From NCBI GenBank assembly GCA_023014485.1, contig JAJOZX010002571.1:503001-567000 (forward strand): 64,000 nucleotides of DNA, read 5' to 3'. The stretch comes from Bathynomus jamesi (Eukaryota; Arthropoda; Malacostraca; Isopoda; Cirolanidae). Positions 32,701 through 43,829 of this stretch are shown piece after piece. A program made the translations under genes and the position numbers. The notes under the pieces are model-generated. The model was not told the origin of the DNA. It saw only the letters and a list, made by a program, of their open reading frames with translations, and made no database searches. The first letter of the stretch is position 1; each line of letters opens with the position of its first letter.

Positions 32701-33639
32701 TACAAGTTTTTAATACTACTATTTAACCAGGTTTCTGTGAGAATTAGAACATGAAATTTGACCGTAGATGTATTTTAATGATACAAATCCCCTTGAGCTT
32801 TTATCATGTTACAGTCATGCCTGTGTTGCTTGTGGTCAGTCAGTAGGATTTAGTTTTGCATGGATGGATAGTACCTATATTCTAAGCTGTTCCAGTACTT
32901 CTTTTTATGTAGTTCCTACATAATTTGAAGGAAGTATATGTACCATACACACTTAGGTCTAGTAAAAAATTGTGAAAATTGAGGTGATTTTCAAACAATA
33001 TGAATGTGCCATTTCCACTCTCACTCTAACCCCATGGATGACCTATATGACAGATTATTTTTTCAGGATAAAATGCAGCGTTTAAATGGAAATAAATCAA
33101 ACTTAATCCCACAAGAGCTGCTTGATGATATTGCGAGGTAAAGTAACAGTTAGCTTATGTAAATATAGCATGACATTATAATCTCATGCACTATATCATT
33201 GTCTTCTAATGTAAGCCTATCCTTATGTTAGTAATAGACAAATACATACTGTACTTCAGTGGGGCCTAGAAATTGGAGTATAAATCCTAATTTATGGTAG
33301 CTAGTAATTACTGACCTAGATACCATAGAAATAGGTCCTATACACTGTATAATCAAGATTTTATACCATAATTAAAAATATCCAGTTGCATTTTGTACAC
33401 TACAAATCAAGGTAGGTTGCCAAGAGACATATTTTGAGAGTTAGTTTTGTAATTTTGTATTAATAGGTTACATTGATTCATTATTATGGCAAATAAGTTT
33501 GTAGGCCTAAACTTTTTTATAAAATTAATTAATTTTTACTTTTATTAGCTAATAAATAAACAGAAAATTGCATTTCACTGAAAAAAATTCCATTATAAAG
33601 TTTTCTTTTGTTTTATAGCTAGAATAATACGGTAGTGTG
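32701..33639. other. Mostly unique-looking sequence around a possible host exon
   Basis: I see no transposon termini, repeats or RT sequence here. Because it is one of few stretches without element similarity it may be an intron of a host gene containing the small exon at 33067-33137. Confidence 0.35.
33067..33137 (+). CDS. Candidate host-gene exon (71 nt)
   Basis: A pyrimidine-rich acceptor (ATTATTTTTTCAG) is followed by an open segment reading DKMQRLNGNKSNLIPQELLD and onward to DIAR, then a GTAAAG donor. The codons look real (no stop, mixed amphipathic composition), and the surrounding sequence is not part of a recognised repeat. I recognise no protein family. If read from its internal ATG it could also be a first coding exon. 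Only one exon can be supported, so the gene, if any, extends across transposon-filled introns. Confidence 0.35.
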
Positions 33640-33816
33640 TGTGTAGAGGTGCAACTGGGGCTGGGATGCAAAATCAGTGTCAGGAATTGCCAGTGACCCA
33701 TGTAGAATGCATGGAACCATGATGTAAATTGGAGGGAAGGGAGGGCACAAAGAAGGGGCCTACTGATGGCCCAAAGAAACCGAAGGATGTAGCTTGTAGC
33801 TGCCACTTGGGGTGGG

Positions 33817-34723
33817 TTGGGTGGTGTAAGTGCGGATGAGTCTATGGGTGGTGTAAGTGCGGATGAGTCTATGGGTGGTGATGGGTATCGAAAGGTATTG
33901 GGCAAAAAGGCTGCGAAGCTGAAACCTGAGACCCCGGTTGCCACTGTCGGGACCTCCAACTGCTTTAGTCTCCTGTGCTCGAAGGAGGAAGACACCATTT
34001 TGATTGGGGACTCGCAGATCAGGGGCCAGGAGAAGTACTTTGCTTCTGCAAACCAGGACAGGAGGAAGGTAAGGTGCTTACCTGCGTGGGGAATGGCGCA
34101 CTTAAGGAAGGAGCTAGAGAAGCTGCGCATGGCTAGTCGGAGGACTGTGATCATTGTCCACGCTCGTGGCAATGACCTGTTCCTCAAAGGTGGTAAGGTA
34201 GGTTCAATGGAAAGGATCATCACTGAGATCATGTCTCTTGCAGATGATCTAAAACTTAAGACAGACAGGGGAATGTTGATGGGTATTTTACTGCGGATGA
34301 ATGCCAGTGATCATGTGCTCAGTAAGGTCATTGGCATCAATGAGAGGGTGCAAGACTTGTGCATCCCACTTGGCATGAGGTTTATTGACCTGTTCGATGC
34401 ATTTTTGGTAGGTGGGACCTGTATCAGAGGGATGGTGTCCACCTCAATGTTAAGGGTAAAGGTGTGCTAGGCATGCTGCTTGACTGGCACCTATACCATA
34501 TGGTGAGGTCAAGCCCAGGGATTGATGATGGGCCCCCATCGGGGAGAAATGATGTTGAGCCAGTGGCAGATGTACCTTCAACTGAAGGGTGCATCCATGT
34601 ACAGGTGGGTGACCCTCCTTCTCTATTGGAGGGGGCTCAGCCTCCTGTGGAAGTTGCCCCCTCATTGGTGAGAGGCTCTTCAACCCCTGACAGCCCTGGC
34701 TGTTCGGGAAACAGGTTGTGCTA
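33817..34723 (+). pseudogene. LINE Y copy 1 ORF1: SGNH-esterase domain
   Basis: Begins in a short tandem repeat (GGVSADESM three times), then TILIGDSQIRGQEKYF (the GDS block), RRTVIIVHARGNDLF (block III, normally HAGGND), and after a frame change near 34410 the segment corresponding to DGVHLN.KGKG. SGNH hydrolases use Ser, Gly, Asn and Asp/His from these blocks. ORF1 esterases are known in CR1-clade LINEs. Confidence 0.8.
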
Positions 34724-34739
34724 GGGGGTGGTCAGAATA

Positions 34740-36540
34740 GGGAAGGCTCCTTCCGTGCAGTGCTTTTTAATGCTAGGTCAATTAGGAATAAGTTTTGCGA
34801 GCTACAGGTGCTCTTAGCATCAGAATACCAGGATATCGTTGCTATCACCTAGTCCTGGATTCATACTGATCGTAGGGACTACATTGGGGAGTTCAAGCTG
34901 ATGCAGAAGGGAGGAGGCTAGTTGACTTTGCTGATGAGAACTTCCTCACTCAGTGGGTCATTGGGCATACACAAGGCAAAATTGTTCTAGACTTAGTATT
35001 CACGACTGAAGACAACCTCGTCACTGGCCTCACTGTTAATGAATCGTTGGATGGGAGTGATCACAGTCTGATTAGGTTCCATGTCTGTGTCCCTCGAGTG
35101 AAGTGTAGTGACTCTAGAGGCAGTAAGCTCAATCTATGGTGGGCAGACTTTGTTGGCTTTTGGGATAGCGTAGGTGAGATGGGGTTAGAGGTCGGTGGCG
35201 ATGTTGAGGAAGTATAGAGTGCATTCTGGGACCAGTTTATGGTGTTGCAGTCTGCTGCCATATTGAATGCCATAACCTCAAAACTGGTCACCCCTCTTTC
35301 AGTGCAGCCTAAGTGGTTCAGTAGTGACATTGCTTCAGCTATCCAAAATAGGAAAGCTGCATACAGGAGGGCAAAGGCCAATCATTCCCATGAGAACACT
35401 GAGTGGTATGTCCGCCTGTGCAGAGAAGTGAAGGTTAGGCTAGCAAAATGTAACGAAGAACTCCGGGTGGCAAGCCTCTGCAAGGGGAACCCTAAGGAGT
35501 TCTTCAGTTATGTTAATAGTAGAAAGTCCATTAGAAGCATGATAGGTCCATTAAAGGACCCCAGTGACGTTCTGCAGACCTCCAATGTGGACATTGCTAA
35601 TGTGCTGAATGAGTACTTCGTGGGAGTGTTCACCAGGGAGAACACCTGTATCATCCCCGAGCCAGGCATCAGGCACGAAGGTGCTGGCCTGGATAGTGTT
35701 CGGTGTACCGCGACAGTCGTTGCTGATAGAATAGACAAACTGAGTGCATTTAAGGATCCTGGGCCAGACCAGTTTCTCCCCAGAGTGTTGCGGAAGGTGC
35801 GCGACCAGGTGGCTCCCCACCTGGCTACAGTCTTCAACAAATCGTTGGAGATGGGCCAGGTGCCTGGTGACTGGAGGGAAGCCAACATGACCCCTATCTT
35901 TAAGAAAGGGGATCACAAAAGTCCAGGGAACTATCGTTCCATTAGTCTCACTTCAGTTGTAGGTAAATTATTAGAGGGGATAATAGCAGATAGGATTGTT
36001 GACCATTTGGATTCCTACAAGCTGCTTGGGGACTCCCAACATGGATTTAGATGGCATAGGTCATGTCTCACCAACTTACTCGAGTTTTTCCACGTCATGT
36101 TGAGTGAGTATGATAAGAGTAGGGTTGATTGATATACTTTATCTTGACTTTCAGAAAGCCTTTGATAAGGTACCTCACCGCCAGCTAATGGCCAAAGTGC
36201 GCGTGCTGGGTATCGGTGGGGAAGTAGGTAGGTGGATTGAAAACTGGCTGAAGAATGCCACAAAGTTAATCCATTCCATTAGGCATATGGGCTGCAATCG
36301 ACGCTTACGTGACGCGGGTTCAAAGATGTCAATTTTAGAAGCATGTTTAGTTTAAATGATAACCCAACTCATAACAATGGTTGGAAGTTGGATTTGAAAT
36401 GGTTTAGGACTAGTGTGTGTGGGAATTACTTTACGTATAAGATCTGTGACACGTGGAACAGGTTACCTTCAGAAATTGTGAACAGTTCCTCTGTGGATCA
36501 TTTCAAGAAAAGGTTAGACCAAATCCTGCACACTATTTGA
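34740..36540 (+). pseudogene. LINE Y copy 1 ORF2, endonuclease and RT truncated
   Basis: Endonuclease pieces with FLTQWV and a SDHSLIRF counterpart (34915-35100). An RT N-terminal half is open at 35239-36132, with PIFKKGDHKSPGNYRSISLT, GFRWHRSCLTNLLEF and LDFQKAFDKVPH across a frame shift at 36130. The join to the C-terminal tail (SVCGNYFTYKICDTWNRLP, 36343-36540) skips the FADD box, so no polymerase could be made. Confidence 0.85.
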
Positions 36541-36660
36541 GTGTGTAGAAAATTTTCCCTGGCACCCGTTGCCATTGGTACCTTCTCGGTATGGGCTGCA
36601 AGGCCTTTTGAGGTACTTCTTTCCCTTGTAACACACACTCTCTCTCTCTCTCTCTCAAAC

Positions 36661-37610
36661 TTTATACTTGGAGTGTGACAGCCCTCTGGTCCCGAGTCAT
36701 GGGATTCTAGAGAAATTGGCTGCCAGTTCCTTTAGGTTCTCTCTCTCTTTCGGGAGGGTGGGTAAAGTATGTTGTACAATCCTGTCCCGTGAGTTACTAG
36801 GACCCCATCCCATCCCTACTCTGTCCTTTTAGCTTAAGTTAAGGATGTTTGCCTCTGACTGGGAAAAAAAAAAAAAAAACTTTTCTTTTAGTATTAAGTC
36901 TTTTTCTCTTCTTTTACTATTAGGACCCTACTGCTACCTCATGCGTGGGAAGAGAGGCTTTGGAACGTCTATAAATAACACCATTTAATGCTCGTATGTT
37001 GTGAGAGACTGGGATGGAGGGGTCCCAGGCGTAGGGGTGCGATGAATGGAGTGTGGCTAGTGCCCCATTAAGCCCATTCCTAATGCGTAATGGCCTGACC
37101 AGCCCCTGCGACTGTTCTTTGGTGACCAATTGATGGTGCTTGGCTGTACTGCTCTGAGGTGAGAGAGTTTTACTGCCCAGCTGGCTGCCAGGCCAGCGTA
37201 AAGTCTCGGGCGTAGGCTCTGGGTCTGGTGGGATATCCCTTGAACACTGGATTCTAAGAGTCTGGCCGCTTGTGAGTGACTAGTAAGACTTAGTAAGGGG
37301 CTGCATCTCGCTGTTGCTCCTGGCGGGAAATCCTTGATGCCTGCATCGTGAATGTTTGTCAGTTGGTAGCTGCGACACGTTTGGGACTGTCCAGCCCCGG
37401 GGAGACCTTTGGTTGGTGCAGCAGCAGCGAGAGGTGTAGTCTTCTGGAAGGGATGAACGTCACTTGCAAATAGGTGGATGCATCTATGCGCGGGAAGAAT
37501 CTCTCCCCCCCCCCTTTATATACTGGTCAGAACGTTTTTGATAGTTTTCATTGCTAGAATGCTTTATCTTATTAAGAGTATTCAGAATTTAAAAAAAAAA
37601 AAAAGTTACA
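36661..37610 (+). other. Probable 5' region of LINE Y copy 2
   Basis: No open gene. It contains poly-A tracts (36864-36880 and 37591-37604), CT-rich patches and GC-richer sequence like the LINE Y body. I take it as the 5' untranslated region, perhaps including the tail of copy 1, but the border is not visible. Confidence 0.4.
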
Positions 37611-38492
37611 ATGACTGGACTGCAGAAACTGAAGGCTGAATGTGTGAGGTGTGAAGTAAACCAGTGGGTAACGAACTTCAAAGAAGCCTGCTTCGCGAAT
37701 ATCACCCACTCCAGCATGTGCCGCTTTTGCAAACTCATGCAGTTTTACGAGAAGCTAGAGGAGAGGGTCCGGCGGCTCGAGTCGTCCAGACCAGCTGTTG
37801 GAGGTGCGGTGGTCACTGACGAGGCTGCACCACCTTCTAACCCGGGGCTCATTCAGGATAGGATAGCTGCCGTTGAAAGGTGGTCCAGCGATGGAATGGA
37901 CAGATCTCGAGGCCGCGGAGAAATGGTAGAGGTGTAACCGGGGGCCAGGGTCCTAAATCAGTGTCAGGAATCGCCAGCGACTCAGGTGGAATGCTTGGAA
38001 CCATGGCGTAAGGTGGAGGGCGCAAAGAACGGGTCAATAGAGAAGGTGGGAAGGGGCCTACTGATGGCCCAAAGAAATCGAAGGTTGTAGCTACTGGTCG
38101 GGGTGGGTCGGGTGGTGTAACTGCGTCTATGGGTGGTGGTGGGTTTCGAAAGGTCTTGGGCAAGAAGGCTGGGAAGCCGAAGCCTGAGACCCCAGTTGCC
38201 CCTGTCAGGACCTCCAACCGCTTTAGTCTCCTGTGCTCGAAGGAGGAAGACACCGTTTTGATTGGGGACTCGCAGATCAGGGGCCAGGAGAAGTACTTTG
38301 CTTCTGCAAACCAGGATGGGAGGAAGATAAGGTGCTTACCTGGGTGGGGAACAGTGCACTTAAGGAAGGAGGTAGAGAAGGTGCACGTGGCTAGTTGGAG
38401 GACTGCGATTGTTGTCCACGCTGGTGGCAACGACCTGTTCCTCAAAGGCGGGAGGGTAGGTCTTACAGAAGGGATCATCACCGAGATCACGT

Positions 38493-40327
38493 TGTCGCGG
38501 GTGACTCGACCCGCAACTACTTCACGTTTGCAGCTGGTCTTAATTTGCATGAATGTGTTGAACCCCCAAGATGGACACACTGATCTCTCCCTTCGACTTT
38601 TTCCCTCTACTCACAATTAACTGCTTTACTTTAATCGCTACTGATTAATCTGTATTAACACCAAAGCAGCCTCGAAGAATTGCTAATATAATTACTTTTA
38701 ATGGAAACGCCTATGGGAACATTAACCCCCTCTTCAGTGTCTCAAGATGATAACAGGGCAAAACTGTACAAAGTTAGGGACCCTGCAAAATCAATTTCAT
38801 CCAGGATCCAGAGAATGAATAGCGAAGTGGGAATGCGAAAGTCACAGGAAAAAATTGGGTTTATTTGTAAAAAAAATGCTATTTACATATATTATATGTC
38901 TCTCTCACCTTCATACACGCTCACAGAGCTGGGCAATAAATACATTGAATGTATTTAAATACTAAATACTAAATACATGGGAGAAATGTATTTAAATACT
39001 AAATACTAAATACATTTTACGAATGTATTTAGATACTAAATACAAAATACATCAATTGTATTTAAATACATTTGTAAATACATTTTAAATACATACAAAT
39101 TTTAACATATGCATTCACTAATTCACTAAGCCATGACACGCACACGATAAAGAAATCAACTGCTTTCGACTAAGAGTGGCACACAACTGATTGAACTGAC
39201 ACGTTGAAACATGAACCATGCTGTACTACACTGTCAACGCGTCGTACTGTGCTAGTACAGAACGTGTATTAAACCAGTAAAAGTATTTACATTTTTATAT
39301 TTTGAGTATTTAAATACATTGTATTTAAATACTCATTAAAGTATTTAAATACTATATTTAAATACATCAAAAACAATGTATTTATAAATACAGTTCTAAA
39401 TACACAAATGTATTTAAATACGTATTTAAATACAAATGTATTTAAATACTGCCCAGCTCTGCACGCTCATTCACCCACAGAACCTTCCACACAATTTTCA
39501 TTCACCATACAGATCAAGATATTTTAATGGAATGCTTTACACTTGAATTTTCTTATAAATTTCATTGATACTTATTCTTTACAATATCATATTTTACTAT
39601 TTCTAATACTTGAGTCCCTCTTGAGACCCCTATCTAGTCCTTAACTGGACTCTGGAAAGTCATTTCCTTGCAAAGGAAATCCTTCCTATCCTTCCTAGGC
39701 CTTTAGGATACATCCTACGGTGGCCACTCTTAAATTATTCTAATTCCAGGTGTTCTGGACCTACTCAGGAGGTCTCCCTTACGGGGCCCTTTACAATAGT
39801 AGGTAATGGTCTCCTGACCACCTAGGCCTATCCTGCCAGTATCATGAGGAGTCACCCTTAGGGGCCCCTCTTACAAACTGGTGGACTAAATCCATCTACA
39901 TCAAGCCTGTATAGTTTTTCCCTTTTCCTTTGTTTTGTTCGGTTCTTTAATCAATCAAACTAGATGATCACCTAACATGACTTCTTGAGGTGCTATGATT
40001 GAAGAAATAACCCTGCCAGAAGGATAAATAATATAAATTTTAACACTTACGTTATGTTGTTTGACTTAAATATATATTTCATTTTCTGATATCATTAAAT
40101 TCGCCCTTTGGGCTACAAAAACAGGGACCCTCACCTGCCAGGTCCTCTCGACACACATATTTCCCTTCGAGCCACCACCAGAGGAGGGGATGCCCCCAGT
40201 GGCTAGGTATTTATCTCAACATGCTGCTGAAAAATATGCTTCCTGAAAAGATAGATAAAAACTAAGCAAAAGGCTAGGACCTCAGTTAGTTGAGGGTGAA
40301 ATTATAGGGATCTCTCGGACCCCGACA
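38493..40327 (+). mobile_element. Probable solo LTR (with nested MITE)
   Basis: Begins TGTCGCGGGTGACTCGACC and ends GGACCCCGACA (TG...CA ends). It is flanked by ACGT on both sides (38489-38492 and 40328-40331). Removing it restores continuity of LINE Y ORF1 by comparison with copy 1. No protease, RT or integrase sequence is inside. After subtracting the hAT MITE about 1.3 kb remains, which is in LTR range. A solo LTR of a Gypsy or BEL element is the simplest reading; the alternative is an unrelated short element with TG/CA ends. Confidence 0.6.
38924..39461. mobile_element. hAT-type MITE built of TATTTAAATAC repeats
   Basis: Ends CAGAGCTGGGCAATAAATAC and TACTGCCCAGCTCTG, with a perfect 8-bp duplication CACGCTCA at 38916-38923 and 39462-39469. 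The interior is mostly variants of TATTTAAATAC/GTATTTAAATA, which could fold into many hairpins. It is nested inside the presumed LTR. Confidence 0.85.
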
Positions 40328-40846
40328 ACGTCTCTTGCGGATGATCTAAAACTGAAGACACACAGGGGAATGTTAATGGGTATTTTACCGCGAATGAATG
40401 CCAGTGACCACGCGCTCAGTAAGGTCATTAGCATCAATGAGAGGGTGCAAGACTTGTGCATCACGCTGGGCGTGAGGTTTATTGACCCCTTCAACGCATT
40501 TTTGGGTAGGTGGGACCTTTACCAGAGGGATGGTGTCCACCTCAATAACAAGGGTAAAGGTGTGCTTGGCACGCTGCTCGACCAGCACCTATACAGAATG
40601 GTGAGGTTGAGTCCAGGGAGAGATGATGGGCCCCCACCGGGGAGGGATGATGATGAGCTGGTGGCCGACGTACCTTCAACTGAAGGGTGCGTCCAGGTAC
40701 AGGTGGGTGACCCTCCTTCCACGTTGGAGGGGGCTCAGGCTCCTGTAGAAGTTGCCCCCTCGTTAGTGAGGGGCTCTTCAATGCCCGACAGCCCTGGCTG
40801 TTCGGGAAACGGGTCGTGCTAGGGGGTGGTCAGAATAGGGGAGGCT

Positions 40847-43579
40847 CCCTCCGTGCAATGCTTCTTAATGCTAGGTTGATTAGGAACAATTTGCGAGCTA
40901 CGGATGCTCTTAGCATCAGAATACCAGGATATCGTTGCTATCACAGAGTCCTCGATTCATATTGATCGTAGGGACTACGTTGGGGAGTTCGAAATTCCCA
41001 GGTATAGAATGTTTCGCAAAGAGCGCACCTGTGGGGAGGGGGGTTGGGTACTAATATACGTCAGAGACACGTTGAGTCTGGTTGACTGCCAGTTCCGGTC
41101 GGAACGGGAGCTGCTTGGCGTCGATCTGAATGTGGGAGGGACGAGCTATAGGTTAATCTTGGTGTACAGACCTCCGCATCTCCTCCTCGAGGAGGATACA
41201 GCACTGTACACCGAACTCAGTAGCCTGCTAGGGGATAGGGTGTGTGTAGTTTTAGGAGACTTCAACTGTTGCGGCATAAAGTGGGAAAACAGCACTGCTG
41301 ATGCTGAAGGGAGGAGGCTAGTTGACTTTGCTGATGAGAACTTCCTCACTCAGTGGGTCAACGAGCCTACACGAGGCGAAAGCGTTCTAGACTTAGTATT
41401 CGCGACCGAAGACAACCTCGTCACTGGCATCACCGTTGATGAATCGTTGGGCGGGAGTGATCACGGTCTGATTAGGTTCTGTGTGTGCGTCCCTCGGGTG
41501 AAGCGTAGTAACTCGAGAGGCAGTAAGCTTGATCTACGGCGGGTGGACTTTGTTAGCCTCTGAGATAGCGTAGGTGAGATGAGGTTAGAGGTCGGCAGCG
41601 ATGTTGAGGGAGTGTGGAGTGCATTCTGGGATGAGTTTATGGTGCTGCAGTCTGCTGCCATACCCTCAAAACTGGTCACCCCTGCTTCAACGCAGCCTCA
41701 GTGGTTCAATCGTGACATCACTTCGGCTATCTGAAATAGGAAAGTAGCATATAGGAGGGCGAAGGCCAATCGTTCCCAGGAGAACACTGAAGCGTATTCG
41801 CCTGTGTAGGGAAGTGAAGGCGAAGGTTAGGCTAGCGAAATGTAACGAAGAACTACGGGTGGCAAGCCTCTGCAAGGGGAACCCAAAGTTCTTCTTCAGT
41901 TATGTTAATAGTAGAAAGTCCATTAGAAGCATGATAGGTCCGTTAAAGGACCGAAGCGGTGTTCTGCGGACATCGCCATTGTGCTTAATGAGTACTTTGC
42001 GGGAGTGTTCACCAGGGAGGACACCCGCATCATCCCCGAGCCAGGCGTGAGGCACGAAGGTGCTGGCCTGGATAGTGTTTGATGTACCGCGACAGTCGTT
42101 GCTGATAGAATAGAGAAACTGAGCGCGTTTAAGGCTCCTGGGCCAGACCAGTTTCTCCCCAGAGTGTTGGGAGAAGTGCGCGACCAGGTGGCTCCCAACC
42201 TGGCTACAATCTTCAACAAATCGTTGGAGATGGGCCAAGTGCCTGGTGACTGGAGGGAAGCCAACATGACCCCTATCTTTAAGAAAGGGGATCACGAAAG
42301 TCCAGGGAACTATCGTCCCATTAGTTTCACTTCAGTTGTAGGTAAATTATTAGAGGGGATAATAGCAGATAGGATCGTTGACCATTTGGATTCGAACAAG
42401 CTGCTTGGGGACTCCCAACATGGGTTTAGACGGCATAGGTCGTGTCTCACCAACTTGCTTGAGTTTTTCCACATCATGTTGAGTGAGTATGATAAGAGTA
42501 GGGCGATTGATATACTTTATCTCGACTTTCAGAAAGCCTTTGATAAGGTACCTCACCGCCGGCTAATGGTGAAAGTGTGTGCGCTGGGTATTGGTGGGGA
42601 AATAGGTAGGTGGATTGAAAACTGGCTGAAGAATAGGCGGCAGAGGGTTGTAATTAAAGGGGCTAGTTCGGGTTGGGCCTCAGTCACTAGTGGGGTTCCT
42701 CAGGGTTCTGTTTTGGGGCCACTGTTGTTTATCATTTACATAAATGATTTAGACAGTTGTATCGTCAGTCGGATTGCCAAATTCGCTGATGACACCAAGC
42801 TTGGGGCCAATGTTCGGATGCCCGAAATGATCGAGGAACTGCGTGCGGACCTAGGTAGGATAGGGGAGAGGTCCGAAAAATGGCAAATGCCGTTTAACTT
42901 GGGTAAATGCAAAGTGATGCACATTGGCTACGCCAATCCCAAGTCGGACTACTCGATGTTGGGGAACAATATCGAGACGACTCATTTGGAAAAGGACTTG
43001 GGTGTGCTAATCAGCAGCGACCTTAAGTTTATGAAACAGTGAGTAGAGGTGGAAAAGAAAGCCCAGAAGCTGTTGGGTTATATCAGGAGGCAATTTCAGT
43101 TTTGGAACAAGGAGATTGTGCTCTCTCTGTACAATTCCCTGGTTCGGCCGCACCTGGAGTATGCAGTGCAGTTCTGGTTGCCCACCCTCAGGAAAGATAT
43201 TGAGAGGCTGGAGTGAGTGCAGGTGAGGGCCACAAAGTTAATCCCTTCCGTTAGGCATATGGGCTTCAATCGATGGTTACACACCCTGAACTTGCTTTTG
43301 CTGAAAACTCGGAGGCTGCGCTGTCAACTGATCGAGGTTTTCAAGCTCTTACGCGGGTTCAACGATGTCGATTTTAGAAGCATGTTTAGTTTAAATGATA
43401 ACCCAACTCGCAACAATGGTTGGAAGTTGGATTTGAAACGGTTTAGAACTAGTGTGTGTGGGAATTACTTTATGTATAAGATCTGTGACACGTGGAACAG
43501 TTTACTTTCAGAAGTTGTGAACAGTTCCTCTGTGGATCATTTCAAGAAAAGGTTAGACCAAATCTTGCACACTATTTGA
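40847..43579 (+). pseudogene. LINE Y copy 2 ORF2: endonuclease, RT, C-terminus
   Basis: Endonuclease open at 40904-41563: ITESSIH, LILVYRPPHLLL, LGDFNCCGIKW and GGSDHGLIRF. The RT N-terminus is broken between 41563 and 42164. Then 42164-43042 is open with PIFKKGDHESPGNYRPIS, GFRRHRSCLTNLL, LDFQKAFDKVPHRR, SGVPQGSVLGPLLF and FADDTKLGANV. The tail (43043-43579) has a TGA near 43042 and a TGA near 43217, and ends YKICDTWNSL. It is the most complete family Y copy and has the full RT catalytic core. Confidence 0.9.
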
Positions 43580-43658
43580 GTGTGTAGAAAATTTTCCATG
43601 GCACCCCTTGCCATTGGTACCTCCTCAGTATGGGCCACAAGGCCTTTTGAGGTACTTC

Positions 43659-43802
<144 letters not shown>

Positions 43803-43829
43803 ACCTATTAACCTTGTTTGGGTTTTGTG

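Larger units (their letters stand above)
33640..36660 (+). mobile_element. CR1-type LINE family Y, copy 1, with internal deletions
   Basis: Parallel to copy 2 (36661-43760) but 5'-truncated at about 33640. It lacks three internal segments: in the endonuclease at about 34897, in the RT at about 36256 (removing the FADD region) and a small one near 36300. It ends in a CT-rich stretch (36639-36657). It is dead. Confidence 0.85.
37611..40822 (+). pseudogene. LINE Y copy 2 ORF1: Cys finger, coiled coil, SGNH esterase
   Basis: The ATG at 37611 follows a poly-A run. Residues 10-45 hold CVRC and MCRFCK, a paired-Cys finger. KLEERVRRLESS is a short coiled coil. A stop at 37935-37937 and frame changes precede the esterase (38129-38490): TVLIGDSQIRGQ and IVVHAGGNDLF. 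After the LTR insertion it continues with SINERVQDLCITLGVRFIDP and QRDGVHLNNKGKG (40370-40570), completing the Ser/Gly/Asn/Asp-His set, then a Pro-rich tail. The esterase role in retrotransposition is not settled. Confidence 0.85.

Noticed and set aside
34450..34724. Small frames on either strand after the LINE Y esterase
   Set aside because: They are the frameshifted ORF1 tail and its antisense, not separate genes.
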